Shown piece by piece: positions 10,241 to 23,251 of a DNA stretch of 42,716 nucleotides; positions within the stretch are counted from its first letter, which is position 1, and the number at the start of each line of letters is the position of its first letter. The stretch is from Eimeria necatrix. Its lineage: Eukaryota > Apicomplexa > Conoidasida > Eucoccidiorida > Eimeriidae. Made by a program: the position numbers and the translations under genes. The notes beneath the pieces were generated by a model. That model was not told the origin of the DNA. It searched no databases and saw nothing but the letters and a program-made list of their open reading frames with translations. Location: the NCBI RefSeq assembly GCF_000499385.1, contig NW_013653404.1, positions 1-42,716 on the forward strand. Reading direction: 5' to 3'.

Positions 10241-13200
10241 TCATTCTTTTACCGTCTTGCCGGTAGAACGCTCGTGATAGTAACGGACGTAGGCGCGAGG
10301 AAGGCGCAGTAACAACTCAAGAGAAGAGATTGCTAGTTGGCGTGTGGTCTTGAAAGCTTTGCGCCACATGCTGTACACATGGGACTTGGGGTCTGTGGAA
10401 GCAGTACACAAGAGCAAAACAGCAAGACAGCGCATATGATGAGACAAAGCATAACAAAACGCACGGAGTATTCATGGGAAAAAGGACCTGAAGTCTGGTG
10501 GTTTTGTGAGAGGCACATTCCAGTCGAGCCCGCTATGAGCAGTATGAGCAGCAAGAACAGAATAATGTACTGTCCTGAAGGAATGCAACACTGCCTCCAA
10601 CACCTAAGCAACAGAGGCTACGCCGTCTGCTGTACCTTACTTGTTATTTTGTTGAGTATTCCAAGCAAAACAACGGCCGGATTGAAGACTGAGGGTCGTG
10701 AAAGAAGCAGCAGCGAGTCAGCAACGAAGTACATCTGGACCAGCCACTCCTGCAAATTTGATGTGAGTGGCTCCTCTCCTGGGGAGAAGTCTGTTTCGAC
10801 AATATCAGCAGTCTGCGAGCTGACAAGGTTTCCCACTGCTTCCTCGGCTGCATCTTGTTCTATTCCCGCTGTTCTGCTCAGTAAAAATGCCGCTGCGCGC
10901 TCGACTGCGTCGATCTGCAGCTGCTTCAGCATCTCTCGAAGCTCGTCCTTGGTCATGCTTGGCGTTTGCAGCAATTTTTCCAGAACTGTCGAAACTAGGT
11001 CGCGTACTGGTTGAACGGCCATGAACGGACTTTTCTTGCTGACAGCTGCTACCACCTTGTGCATTCTCTCGCGGGCAGTTGTAGATGCTTCTGGGGAAGC
11101 TGTGACGCCCAGGACACCCATGGAGACTAACTTATTCCATAGTTGGTCCAGAAGAACTGCAGCAAACAAAGCATGAAACAGTGGAAGCTCAGCTGGTAGT
11201 AAGGTTGGCTGCCTCACTGTGACGCCGAAGACGTGGCTTTCCAGGACCGCAGTACTTCAGGAAATGATAAAATGTGCTCATTTTCTATTACCTTGATCCA
11301 CAGTTCTCTGAATTATGGTGACGTTATCAATCCCCATGCGAAAAAAATATGAAAACAGCTGTTCTGTTTCCAATGCATCTTGTTCCACTGTGATTCTGGA
11401 GCGCAGTTCTAGCCAAAGCGGATGGACGCAGAGTTCCTGTCGGCCCCTATGGCTTGCCTGAAGCTGCGGAGGTAAAACTGTGCTATCTGCCATCAGGGAC
11501 TCTGCTGCTGTTTCGGGAGACTGTGCATTTGTCTCAATTTCATCCTTCAACCAAAGATCTGCATCCTGTTTACATGCTGCGCTCCTCACAGCTAAATAGT
11601 CTGTCGCCAAAAGGCCTTTCCACCTTTTGCGGGTTCCGTCAAGGGCAGCCTTCATCGACGAGGGCAGAAAGGCAGTGAAGAATGGGGCGTTGCTTTTGTC
11701 TGCTCTTGATGCTGCCGATCCAACTGAGGCCTTCGCATTAGTCCCGCTGACCACTCTTCGATTCCGCCGGTTCCTTCGCAACAGTAGTCCAACGTGGTGC
11801 ACAAATCGCCGTTGTTTCTTTCTGGGACCTCCAAGGATGACCGTAGCTAGCTCGTCAACAAAGCGAGTGGATATTTCACTATACAAGCGGGAGGGAAGCT
11901 GAGCTATTGACAGCAATGTGTGGAAAGTAGATACAAATGTGGAACAGTGTGCTTCAAAGAGTATGGCTTGCTCTTTCAAGTGTGCTACAGTCGCCTTCGC
12001 GTTTTCGAGACTTTCTTTCTGTGCTTTTATGGCCATATCTACGGAGTAGCCGCCAGTGTACTTCTTTTCAGTCTCAACCGCGTCAGATTCTCCAGGGTTA
12101 TCAGAGTCTCGCGATTCCTTGGAGCTAGGGTTCATTGTGGGTGGCTTCAGCGTGTCGGTAGCTTTTGTCGCTAAAAGTGTACTTTCGTCCTGGAACCCTC
12201 GTTGAGGTTTTACTTCCAATGCCGAAATTTGTTTGTACTCTTCTGTCCGCTTCGATAGGTCACTGCCTGAGACTTCCGACTTGTGAAAGTTTTTCCGTGC
12301 AGCATCTAGTGGGCTTCCTTCGTTTGCAGGGTACCGGATGGATTGCGCACGGCTCACAGTTTTGACCTTTGGGGAAGCTTCGGTGTCCCCTCTGCCTGTG
12401 TTTACGGCACCAATGTTCAGGCTGTCTAATACGTCTTCTGCATCCCCGATCTGGAGTAGTACTGACGTTATCATCCTCAGGCGGCTCGACCCGTTGATAG
12501 GAATGGTGTACGATGTCCCGGAGCTTCTATCTGAAAACGAAAGCCACCAACTCGTTTCCCTTCAGCTGGATTCCCACGAAGTTGCAAACCCTACTACTTA
12601 AAATTGAAACGAATTACTTTTGAGTTACAGGAACCTTACCTTCTGGCGTGCATTGCAGCGGGGAAGCGATGAAGTCATCTCCCACAGCCTCAGGTCCCAG
12701 GCCCATAATTTCAAGCGCTTTCATCAGCGGTGCATGCAGCAGGAATCCTGCAGTCATTTCAGGCTGTCGTGCAGTTTCACTGTAGATTTTCACCCGTTGT
12801 GCTGCGCGGATAAGTGACTCTAAGTTATGAAACTCGAGAGCTTGTGAGGTGGTTTCTTTGTTGGCCTGGAAATACAGCGGCAGTTTAGATGTGACAAGCA
12901 GTTGCCGCAGCTCTTCCAGCTGCTTCACGCCTGCTTCTCTTCTTCTTTGATGGTTTGGATGATCGAGCACGGGAATCGCTAGGTTGCAAAACAGAAACAT
13001 GCTCGCATGACTAAGCCGAGGACGATGAAGCTTTCCGCCAGCTGCAATTTCGAAGCAGAAAATCATACGCGACTACATTTTCCCCCACATACCTAAGGCA
13101 GAAGAAGGCCTCTTGGTTGTACACATGTAAGGGTCCGAGGACAGCAACGCATAGGTGCTCGCATTCGTGACTACTTTTCGTCGGGTTTCGCCTTACCGGC

Positions 13201-16200
13201 AGCTAACGGGAGGCTCGCTGGTGAAACGTTACTAAGCAGCCCTAGAGTCCGGTGAAGGCGTAGTTCCGTCGGAGACACCATCGCGGACTTTTCAAATAAA
13301 GTTAGTGCATCCCCTACTTTAAGCACCAGCTTTATGCTTGCTGGCTCCAAATAAGCCAGGTTCCTCTCCGTGATGAAGTAGTTGCCTTTGTCCCTTGGTG
13401 TCGATCGGTCCAGGAGCAAGGCGAAGCGAGAAAACAGATGGGAAAGATGCGACCCCACGAAGGCTGGAGCGGCCGATGTTATGTGCAGGAGTGACAGAAA
13501 TCCAGCGCACTGCCGTACATGGCGCTTATAATCGATGCCTAGTTTAATGCGGTCGTTTTCCAGCTGAATTCTGAGTTGTTTTATTAGCCCTGTAGATGCA
13601 CATGCAGTTTCACATTCTTCCTGATGTAGAAGGTAGTCTCTAGCGTTGACACGTGAGTTCTTCCTTTTAATGGCGAAACTAACTGGGAGCAGACAAGCTA
13701 GTTTCCAGCTCTGTGCTTGCTCACTTTTCATTGAAGGGGACGGCGTGGGCATCATTTTCATTTGCGTAACGACCTCTGTTCCTTCAATCCGATCCATAAT
13801 AGGCAGTACTTCGAACTTTGTGATTGTGCGAAGGCGTGTGAAGGCAGCGAGGGTTGTCGGATGAATCAGCATTTTGCTGGGAAACAAGGCCTGGTCAGCG
13901 AATGTCTCCACTGCTGCGAGATGCAGAGTGCGTAGAAACTCGGGACCTCTCAAAATATTGAGCGCCCTGAGAAGAAAAATGTGGCAGCCAATGCGCAACA
14001 GCAGGCTCATTGAATTTGAAGGCAAGGAAAGTGGCTCACTGAGGCCATGCGGAAGCAAGAGGGAAAGCGTCACTGCTTACCGAACCCCAAACACGCGTTT
14101 TGCTGCTGCGCTTCTTATCTTGTGAGCCACGCGCCCTGCGCCTTGAGTAATCTGCTTTTTCAGAGTGGCGAGGGAGCGTCTAATGGCTGCCTGAACTGAA
14201 GCTGCTTGCGCTCGACTATCGCCTCTGCGTCTGGGCCTGGCATTTAAATACGTTTTCCATGAATACCTATTGCTTTTCTTTGCTCTGCGAAGAAGCTGAG
14301 TTACTTCATGCAGATATCTGAAGGCAGCCTCCTTCTCCTTGGGACTCGGATTACCCTGCGAATACCGCCCAAAAATCCTTGGTGTAGGCAGTTGTACCGA
14401 GAAATTTCCCAAAATACAAATAATTGGGGAAAGTTCGGATCTCTTCATAGTACACAGACTACTGATGGGCCACCACAGGGCCTACTTGTTAATCTTACTA
14501 CTGCCAACAGTTTTTTACACACACAAGCTGTGATTCAACTTAGAGGACGCTGCTCTGCTTTTCTGAAGCTACAAACCATGTGGCGCTTTCCGAGGAAGCG
14601 AAGCAGGGAGCACTGTATAACACCAGCATCATGGGCTGTGAGTTTGGCAAGGCCCTTCTCGTCTGGGCTTGTGCTTGCTCTCATGTGTAACTCTTCGCAC
14701 AAATCTTCAAAGTATGCACCCTTTGCTCCCTCCTCACGAGAGAAGGCTTCACTGATTGAGGTTTTGCCGCTACCTGCTGGCTCTCGAGATGTACTAGAGT
14801 ATCCTGAGGTTTCCAAGTGAGAAGAAATAGGCCTTTCTGTAGTTGGTTGCCTCCTTGATGCATACTCATCCCACAGAAGTAGCTGAAATTTACTTAACAT
14901 GCTCGTTAAGCCTGTGACATTCTTCTCTGCCAACTTCAAAGCCTCCAGACCGAGAGTAGCTGGCACTATTAGTGCCAAATCAGACAAGCCCGCATTTAGG
15001 CTCCCTAAGCGCAAGCAGATGGCAAAGACGTAATCTCTGCCAGTCGTAGAATGCTACTTCTTTACTACAGGTGCTACAGGGATATAGGGACATAAGCGTG
15101 CTACTCTCGTTCCAAGGTTTGGGCACACTGCTTAGGTACTGGTGGACTCCGCACCTGCTGTAATGACGGTCGACTCAAGCGACCTAACAAGCAGCTCCAG
15201 GAGCCCTTCAGCGGAAAGGTCAAAAGAATAGAGAGCCTTCCCACTTTCAACACCAAACTTCGTGCTGTCCAGCTGCATTCCATTGGACAGGCTCTGTTGG
15301 ACGAAATCCAACTCCGTCGGAGTGGTGTTATTAAGAAACGCTTCCCAGCTTTCTTCGCTATAGAGCATCCTTTTTGTTGCAACTAAGATATCTGCTGCCT
15401 GAAAAGCAACCAGCCGGAAGCCACAATCAGGCCGTATGCGGAATGCCTTGGTCGTCATTTAAATCTCGTTCCTGCATTATCGGTATTCAGATTCGGTCTC
15501 CACAAACCGCCAGGAAAAGTGAATTCTTTATATCTGACTGCTCTATTTAGAGGGTTTTACATTTCTGGTGTAATGAATAAGGTGCTTCACTAGAGAATGA
15601 GCACTTAAACTACGTCACTGCGTTTTACCATCAACGCGTCAACCCGTGGAATGCCTTTTGACCAGAGTGCTGCTTCTATGAGGAGGGCAGCATTCTCATC
15701 TTCATGTTTGGCCTTCAGGACAACTGTGGAGTCAACAATGTAGCCATTTATGTCCGCTAGGCCTGGTACCTTCAGTTTGCCTCCCACGTCATTTTGTGTG
15801 TACCAGGCAGTAAATTTAACAAATTCGTGCTCAGGCGTGCACAGCTTTTGTCTCACATCAGGCGCCAAAGCAGGTTCTGTGTATGCGCATCACACCGAAT
15901 ACAAGCACTCTACTTGTTCTTTGAATGCTTCTTTGTGAACTGCTGCTTAGCTCCAAGTTGCTGCGAAGATCTCATTCAACGTGGTAAAAAATGTGCGTAC
16001 CTGGCCTGAATATTTTGGCTTTCCCCAAATCGGTTGTCATCACGAGAAGTGTCCCCATTTTGATGCATTGAAGGCGGGTCAACCTGAACTGAGTGCATAA
16101 AGGGGTCTGCAGCGTAATGTTGGCCATTCAATGCTCTGAGTCATATTTCCTAGGTCATAAACCTTAGCTACAAAATATTGTCGTTGATACTCGTACGACG

Positions 16201-19200
16201 ACTGGCTGATCTCATCTGGCAGCAAAGGAGTATACTCACGAGCCTTCGAATAACTGTATCCGCTGCCATTTGATTGGAGGTCACTGGAAACATTCGCACA
16301 ATTTCGACGCACGCGAGCATACTTTCAATGCCGTGAATCAACGGAAGTGCGTGAAAGGGTATATATGATCGTGGAGTGAATGGCTACATAATCTGCGAAA
16401 GCAGTACCTGCTTGTTCAATAAGAGATAGGGCTTCTTTCGAAATGGGATTGCCCTTTTTTCCCTGACCTTTCTGCTCTGGAAATATATAGTCAATCAAGA
16501 TGTCAAGACCCCACCGGGTTCTCCGTTGAAAAACTTTGAGGGTTCGAGTACGGTAGCGAAACCATGCTGAGTCCTTAAAGAATGCCATGAAATCTTTCTT
16601 CAGTTCTTGCAGCGATTCCCCAAGTTTCTCGTTTGGTCCAACGTGCACACCCAGGTGGGCTGCCAAAATAAACTGCAAAACAGCAAATCTCGACTTCGTC
16701 GCTTCGTCTGCGTTGAAGCATGGTTGTCGGTCAGATCGCCTGCACAAATGGACTCTACCACGGCCTACAGTGGCCCGAAACATCTTTTGTAGCCTTCCAA
16801 AAATACTACTGAACGCCTTAACAAGCTTTCCCACAGACCTCCGTAAGAGGGACATCATCAACATGTCCCTCTTTTTCGAATACATTTCCAACAAAGTAGC
16901 CTCTGTGGATGTCACAGTAGTGTCGTTTGCGTTTTTGAACTCCGGAGCTGCCCTTTCCAATTCAGGAGGCATATCCACATCAGTGAAGGCTTCTAGTCTC
17001 TGTCCTACTAAGGACAAGTCTTCAGGCTTGCCTTCAGTGCTAGTTTGCTCAGAAGCAGTTCCAGAGGAGGATCCGTTGGCTCTTCTTGTTCGATCTACCG
17101 GCCTCGGTTTCCACTGGTGAAGCTTGCGCAGCTGAAAGAAGGCAACTGCGAACAACGCAAACACGAAAGAACGTACGAGCATGCAGCTCGTTTGACACTG
17201 CGGCAAAAGCAGCGAAGGAAGCTACGTTGCAACAAAGGGACTGGAGAAAACCTCCTCACCAATGCCTGCCACTCCCGCAGTGATATTGTGGACGTCTCTT
17301 TGCATCCGTGGCTTGATTAAGATATTCTGTGCCAGTGATTGCTTCAAGCTATCTTTGCCGAATTTGGCTCTCAGTGTTTCAATAGTAATGTGTCCACCTT
17401 GCCGTGTTTGCGCTTCAAGCGAAACTTTAGCTGTGTTGTATACCATAAGCAGCAAATCTGTAATGTGGTCTCGGAGTGACATCCAGCTTATGAAATTCAG
17501 GACTTCTGTAGACCTAGCCAAAAAAACTTCCATGCGTCGGAAGGCTCCTTCGCACTGCAGACATGGACCAGCCACCGGTAAAGTATTTCTTTCAAATCAT
17601 GTGGTCTCAGCAGACGAAACGCTTTAGTACAGTGCCTGAACTTACGATAATTTTGGTCTTTGCAAGCAGCTTGTCTTGTTCCTGTTCCCGCACACACAAG
17701 CTGACAGTGCGACTCATTAAAATTAAGCGGCAGCGTGGGGAGTACTCGTGAAATATCGCATCAGAGCCCTTCATACGTACGTAGCATTTCGTCGTTTCTT
17801 CTTCGTAGCCCGGGAGGTAGTCCTCTTCCACTAACGATGAATACTCCTTGGCGAAGTCGATTACTCCGTTCATAAATCCGACAGAGAATACCTCGCTTGA
17901 AAACGTCGTTTGTGAGACAGTTACATCAAGGGCTTCCACACCGACTGAGTCGAGCTGCCAGAGCTTGGTAAGCATTGCCAGATATCTACTGCTGAAGGAG
18001 CTCTTCAAAAGAGTGGATCCATGAGGGTCGTTTCTAAGCCGAAAAACTGAAATCAAAAGGAACACTCCAATAGTGTCGTCGTCTTCAAAAATTGGGGTGA
18101 GGCCACTGCTTTGAAGCCCACTTTGTTTTCCTGCCAGCGTTGTGAGAAGCTCTTAGGCAGCAGAAAGGCGTCACTTAAATACACAAGGGGAGGAACTGAG
18201 GAACTGTGAAGGGATCGAGCTTACGCTGTGCGTGCTTAAAGACAGCCCTTACGCCTTTAAGAACCTTAGTCTTCGCAAAGTTGTACAGCTGTTCAAAGAG
18301 GGGTGGAATACCCAATAAGCAAGCGACCCCCATTGCTCCTGCGAGACCACCAGTGATAGCTAGGAGTGGGGGGAAAAAAATCAAATTTAGTGCTCGGAGA
18401 AAATACTGGAGGATTGTCCCCACAACTCCTCCGGGTAAGAACAGTGCGGGGCCTGCAATACTCTGAATAGTCATGGCAATCTTAAGGCACCCTTGGACCA
18501 GGTGCAGCCCCGAATGAAGCATCGGCTTGAATGAGAAGCCTAAGCTTACTCCAGTGTGGAGTATGCTGTGTGCAATAGTAAAAATTGATTCAGAGGCCAA
18601 GGCCTCAAACAGTCCAAGAAAACCGCCATCTGCACGCAGTTGTAGAGCACCATTGGCATTACGCTGACAACACAGAGCATTCGCGTCGAATATTTAAACA
18701 CGACACAGCTTTAAAGCTGTTAGGCGTGAACGGGAATTGACTCACGTTTCCCTTCTCTTACGCTGAAAACCAAGTGCTCAGTCATCATCATAAAGCCATG
18801 GTCGACTCGGAGTTGTTTAAGGGAAGCTCCTGAGAAATGCTTTAATACTTTAAGCACGCTGTTGAGCTCGGCTCGTTCCTGGGGTTTGCTCTTCGGGGCC
18901 GCTGCGCGAAAATATGCATGCCTCGAATCAAAACTGTCTGCGTTGCAGAGCAGTTCCACTCACTGAGCCGTGCACATTTCCTGTACATAATAAACTTTAG
19001 CCAGATGCAATGAGAAAAAACAGGTTACCCTTTTCGATGACTTTGTCGAGCCTTCTCATGAATTTTCGCCTCGTCTTCAGGTCAGGGAGCAGGCTCCCTA
19101 CGATGATGTTGGTGACTGCCAGAGACCGTAGTGATGTGTGCGTCTGGGAATAGCTAAAGCCTGGACCAAACCATATGAGGAAAAAAAGTAGTGGCAAATG

Positions 19201-19827
19201 TGGCAAGAGTGCTAAGCCGTTCTCGGAGTAGCTTAGGCCGGAGCTGCAAGGAGAATCAGATGAAAGGCGATTAGCCGCTGTGTCAGTCTTACTCGGCTTG
19301 ACCAGTCCGTTGGTCGTTTCTCTAAGAATATTGTGGTATAAGACCAAAGAAGACTCATCTGTTGGTGAAAAGCGTGTCTCCATCATGGAGACCAATGAGT
19401 TATTGTCCCTTGAGTCCAAGAGAGGACCTGCGACACACCTCAGATGCCTTGAAGAAGAAAACCTGCATGAGAGACTTCGAGAATGTGACTCGATGCTGCA
19501 TTCCATGTGAAGAAATAACGCACATTGTGCCAGTGTGTTTGTTTGTCTGAATACAAATTCCTGCCCACCCTCTAAGTTGGAGACACTTGTTCCTTCAACA
19601 CTACCGTCGTCCTTGAGGGCATTGAGGCAGGAAGATGCTCCATCGAGCTCGACTTCATTGCAGTGGACTCTTAAAGCGTCTATCAATGCCAGATTTGGCC
19701 GGTTAAGCGGTTGAACTGCTTGTGTAGGAACTGGCAATGCACTGCGGTGAGAGCACTGCGCAAGGGGCCAGTATCGCGAGAGGACCCAAGACGCAATGAC
19801 TGCGCTTGCAGTGCTACCGGGTCTCAT
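10241..19827 (-). CDS. Very large secreted/membrane protein, rhoptry-neck-protein-like candidate (about 2,500 residues)
   Basis: Sixteen exons join with matching phases (5' to 3'): 19827-19029, 18958-18762, 18663-18225, 18046-17646, 17554-17260, 17145-16408, 16106-16001, 15851-15629, 15446-15155, 15034-14577, 14481-14081, 14038-13197, 13041-12640, 12530-11292, 11216-10641, 10392-10241. The ATG at 19827 opens a possible signal peptide (MRPGSTASAVIASWVL). Hydrophobic segments lie at about 207-224 (LPLLFFLIWFGPGF) and densely at about 360-460 (GPALFLPGGVVGTIL, FFPPLLAITGGLAGAMGVAC). The rest is long, mixed-charge and alpha-helical-looking, ending in a basic tail. Signal peptide, N-terminal hydrophobic block and a giant soluble remainder are the layout of apicomplexan rhoptry neck proteins; RON3 fits best from memory, but no diagnostic motif proves it. 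Uncertain points: exon 3 start (18663 or 18629), exon 8 end (15629 or 15614), the region 16107-16407 (see findings), and the 42-nt intron 14039-14080. Confidence 0.6.
16240..16324 (-). other. Possible alternative exon of the large gene, same frame, behind a TGA
   Basis: Reading on past 16408, the frame of exon 6 hits TGA at 16327-16325 and then stays open. It meets a strong GTGAGT donor (exon end 16240) whose phase fits the acceptor of the exon ending at 16106. As one exon, 17145-16240 would be phase-perfect except for the TGA. The default model instead treats 16407-16107 as a 301-nt intron. Confidence 0.3.
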
Positions 19828-21275
19828 TTCCACGTGTAAATGTCGAATCGGAAGAGCAAGCCTCCTGGTTCATGCTGAAGGAACTGGCAGTCCGTTTTCC
19901 CAAGGCCTGCTTGGGCATCTAGGCCCACCACAGCGAGCGATCTGAGCTAGTGGAGAGCCCAGCTGAAGAGCAAAAGCCAACAAGCGTATAAAAAGAATAC
20001 AAATTTTAACCGTTCAGAAGCTGCTGCGTGTATTGTGATGTGTTTGAGGCTGCACATATCCGGATGTGTCTCGGGTGCCTTGGTCCCCTGTGGTTGGCCC
20101 GTTCAGGTAACTACGCAGGTCGTGTACAAAGCGCCCTCTTAGCCGTTATCTGAAACATTATTTTTGTCAATTTCGCAATAATTAAGGACTGTCATGGGGC
20201 TACAGGTCACTGCTGCTGCTGGCGCCTAATTATCATCGGTCTTGCCTGGACCACGCCATACCATTGGTTGTGACTCCTATTGAGGCAGGGCTGGAGTTAG
20301 CCGCGGAAACCCTACACAAGTAACGGCCGCACATTCTCGAAATAAACAAAATCATGCAGTGCGTTGTCATTACCAACGAGGGATCTTTAATGCCGCCGAA
20401 CACTGCGGATTAATAGCCTGCGCTCCAGCCGCTGATAACAAGGAAGCAGTACACCTAGACGAGACAGAACGAATACGCGTTTTTTACGGCCGTTTACTCT
20501 GACTCTTCTGTTCAAGAAGATTGACATTTTTGTAGCTACACATACACTTTCAACTCATGATTCCAGACGGACCCTCTCCCGCGTGCCTCAGGGAATCCCC
20601 AGTTCTGCTGGGCACTTCACAAAACTGCTGCACCTTTGCCTAACGCCTATTTTGGTTGACTTGTAAAGCTTGGCTGATTTTTCAGCGTTGCATACTCATG
20701 AGCAGTGTCCTGTACACATAGTGTACATGGCACAAACTACTACTTAAGCAACTGCATCGTTCTTTCTGCGTTGCCTGACGAGGGAGGGTGCTCATGAGCA
20801 CCCTCCCTGGCTCGCCAAACACGCCACTGTGCGAACATAGCCACTCTGGAAGAAGCATAGTGGCAAGGGAGAAATAAATTTGAAGCCCGTGCGACTGAAA
20901 GTAGAGACGAAAGGAAGTGGCTTAGCAGCGGACACTGTGCGTGTGGAGCCACTGCCTACGCAGGAGCTCTATACACGCAGCTGCAAAACGCACAATGTAG
21001 CAATACATGCACTTTCAGAACTGTTTGTGTAACTCTGTTCTCCGTTGGTCTTGGTGGAAGAGACTGCATCGCCGCATTCGTAGGGCAAGTTTTATTAGAT
21101 ACACCCAACAATGAACTGGCTGTAATCGAGTGTAATAAAAGAAAGCTATGCACTTCTTCCCATCGAATGCTATTTCTCACACCTTCTCAAGCTAAAGCCA
21201 TGTAAAACGCTGAAACTGTTGCGGCTTTGGCTCCTGTATGCTATGTACGTAAATGTACACAAGACGCAAAGCACG
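19828..21275. other. Intergenic / upstream region, no gene seen
   Basis: Stop-rich in all frames; minus-strand ORFs at 20740-20952 and 20956-21180 are Cys/Ser/Leu-rich without motifs. It presumably contains the promoter of the large minus-strand gene. The notable element is the perfect palindrome at 20781-20808. Confidence 0.5.
20781..20808. repeat. 28-bp perfect palindrome
   Basis: The sequence starts AGGGAGGGTGCTCA at 20781 and its exact reverse complement ends at 20808, with no spacer (centre TCATGA). It sits about 950 bp upstream of the ATG of the large minus-strand gene, in non-coding DNA. Confidence 0.85.
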
Positions 21276-21299
21276 TAAAACGTGGCCTTAAAAATCTTC

Positions 21300-22647
21300 C
21301 GTAAAGGGTTTTCCATCGAAAACTGCACGACAATCTTCACGATCCCAGTGCTCCGTTTTCCGGTGCTAAGGGCTGCAAAAGTAAGTCAAATGCGGGACCT
21401 ACAGGCAACGTGCCGTTCCTCTGGAGAGCCTTGCACAGCGACTCCACATCCAGCTCCTTCACCTGAGAGAATTCAGATCGGAAAACAGCTGCAGGGCATC
21501 TCATAAAGGCATAATGGGTTACCACGGGCCGACACTAGAAGGCCAATCATGTAGCCGCAGACTGCTGCAAAACTTGACTGTAAAGGCAGCAGCGACGTAT
21601 GAACCTGGCACAAGGTACTCCATCAGCAGTCCGCCAGCAGTTCCCACCTCCTCGAATGTAGAGCATGCGCCCGCGGGAGAGGCTGGCAATTCTTCCACAA
21701 GGCTGCATTTGCTTTGCATTGGGCGCAACTGGGTGCTGCTGCCTCTATCTGTCCGGCGGCTGACAACCGAAGCTTCACCTCTTGAGCTTGCAAGAATTAG
21801 CTTGGCTTCGTCGATTGCCTTCTCAAAGGCAACCTGAACTGCCACTGACAAAAGCCTTGTCCTGAAAAACACATAAACACTACACGCAGACCTGCCTCAC
21901 AGAGACGGTGAGCTTGCGACGTTAGCACAGAAATGGTAGGTTTGCGATGTTAGCCCGAGGTGAGAATACACGTGCGCATTGGAAGCCTACGCTGCGGGAT
22001 CCGTCGTTGTGCAGCCTACACGACTGAGGTAGTAGTCGACAACCTCATCAAGTATCTGCAAAACGAGGACAACAGGAGTGTTGCAACCGCGTGTGATGAC
22101 GGTGGAAGTTGGACAAAAAATAATGCCGAAAAGATCAGTCAAAAGCACCACCCACCGCGGGCTCATGCGCAGAGAGCTTCTGCAAAAGTTGTTCATCACG
22201 AGGACCAAGAATTTCCTCCAAATCCAGGACTGACTTGTCCATAGTTGCTGAATGCCGATCAGAAGAGTTCTGCTCCGTTCCGCAATACGGATCAAGGAGT
22301 GCTGGGTCACCCCCGTCACCAAGAAGGTAAAAGTGTCACGAAGGTGCTCACTGAGCTCCTACTATCGTTTGGAGAACGTCAACTAGCATAAGTGGCTCCA
22401 TGTCAGCACTTCATACGGCTCCTGCCAATGCATCTTCTTCGGCCTAAGTAGGGCCTGCCGTTTGGGTTGGCAGCGCGGCGATGAGGAGCTCACTTCTCCC
22501 TGAATGTACAGACTTTCGAGTAAGAAGAATTATAAGTAGCGCAAGGAGAAGCAGCCACCCATGCACGCAGCAAAACTGCTCGCGGTCTACAGGAGACAAT
22601 GTGGCACAGCCAGCCCAGAATAGGTCCCCTGCAGGCCACTTCTTCAT
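21300..22647 (-). CDS. Probable multi-exon gene, unknown membrane protein, structure unresolved
   Basis: Four minus-strand open stretches look coding. (1) An ATG at 22647 starts MKKWPAGDLFWAGC and reads into a hydrophobic segment (WLLLLALLIILL), with a GTGAGC donor near 22490. (2) About 22364-21987 contains ELSEHLRDTFTFLVTG and, after a strong TTTTGCAG acceptor near 22058, ILDEVVDYYLSRVG. (3) From a TTTTTCAG acceptor at about 21860 it reads AVQVAFEKAIDEAKLILASS down to a GTAACC donor near 21524. (4) About 21485-21340 contains VKELDVESLCKALQRNGTL. I could not join all phases uniquely. No family is recognised. One TM anchor near the N-terminus is the only clear feature. Confidence 0.4.
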
Positions 22648-23251
22648 TCACAAGGCTAATGCAGACAGTAGTTTAGCTTGGTAGCGCGCTAAATGAGCGC
22701 GATAAACGCAGACAGCGTAGCTTTTTGCAGATTGGCGTTGCTGAAGTTGCATGCAGCCCTGCACTGCAGGCCCCAGTATGGCGGTACACTTCTTTACGTG
22801 TTAAAATCTTTTCTTTTCTGCAGACGAGGTTTTGAATACTACACCATAGACCAGCTCCCTCTAGCAGTGCCTGCCCTGCCGACCATATTTTCGCCGTGAT
22901 AGTTCTCCCAACTGGACCACCGCTCTGTCTTGAAGAACAAAAAGTGCACGTGTTGTCCCAGGTTGCCCATTAAATTCTTTCTTTATCAGCTTTTTTGGGC
23001 ACTGTGTCTCGACATTTCAGGGATTTTAGGGTTTGTGAAGGTAAGATCCCAGGACTTATAATGCGCCCACGCGAGGGCTACTGCTCATCAAGTTGGCTTC
23101 TGGCGGCTTAATCTACCCCGCGAGCACTTGTGTGGCATCTCTTTTATCAATGACAGTAATATGCTCATTTTTCAGTGAGAAAGGGGACGTGACCACCACA
23201 TGAGGCTGCCTGGTGTATCCGATGGGCTTCCTGAGCGGGTGCGTTGCAGCA
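22648..23251. other. Intergenic, likely divergent promoter region
   Basis: It lies between the ATG of the unresolved minus-strand gene and the ATG of prefoldin subunit 5. No supported exon. It contains a single GGGATTTTAGGGTTT near 23020 that is not part of an array. Confidence 0.4.

Noticed and set aside
10337..11014. 225-codon plus-strand frame
   Set aside because: Antisense shadow of the last two exons of the large minus-strand gene, whose splice phases match.
16587..17120. 177-codon plus-strand frame
   Set aside because: Shadow of the well-supported minus-strand exon 17145-16408.
23018..23035. TTTTAGGGTTT, similar to the apicomplexan telomere unit
   Set aside because: A single copy without an array, so not a telomeric or interstitial repeat.
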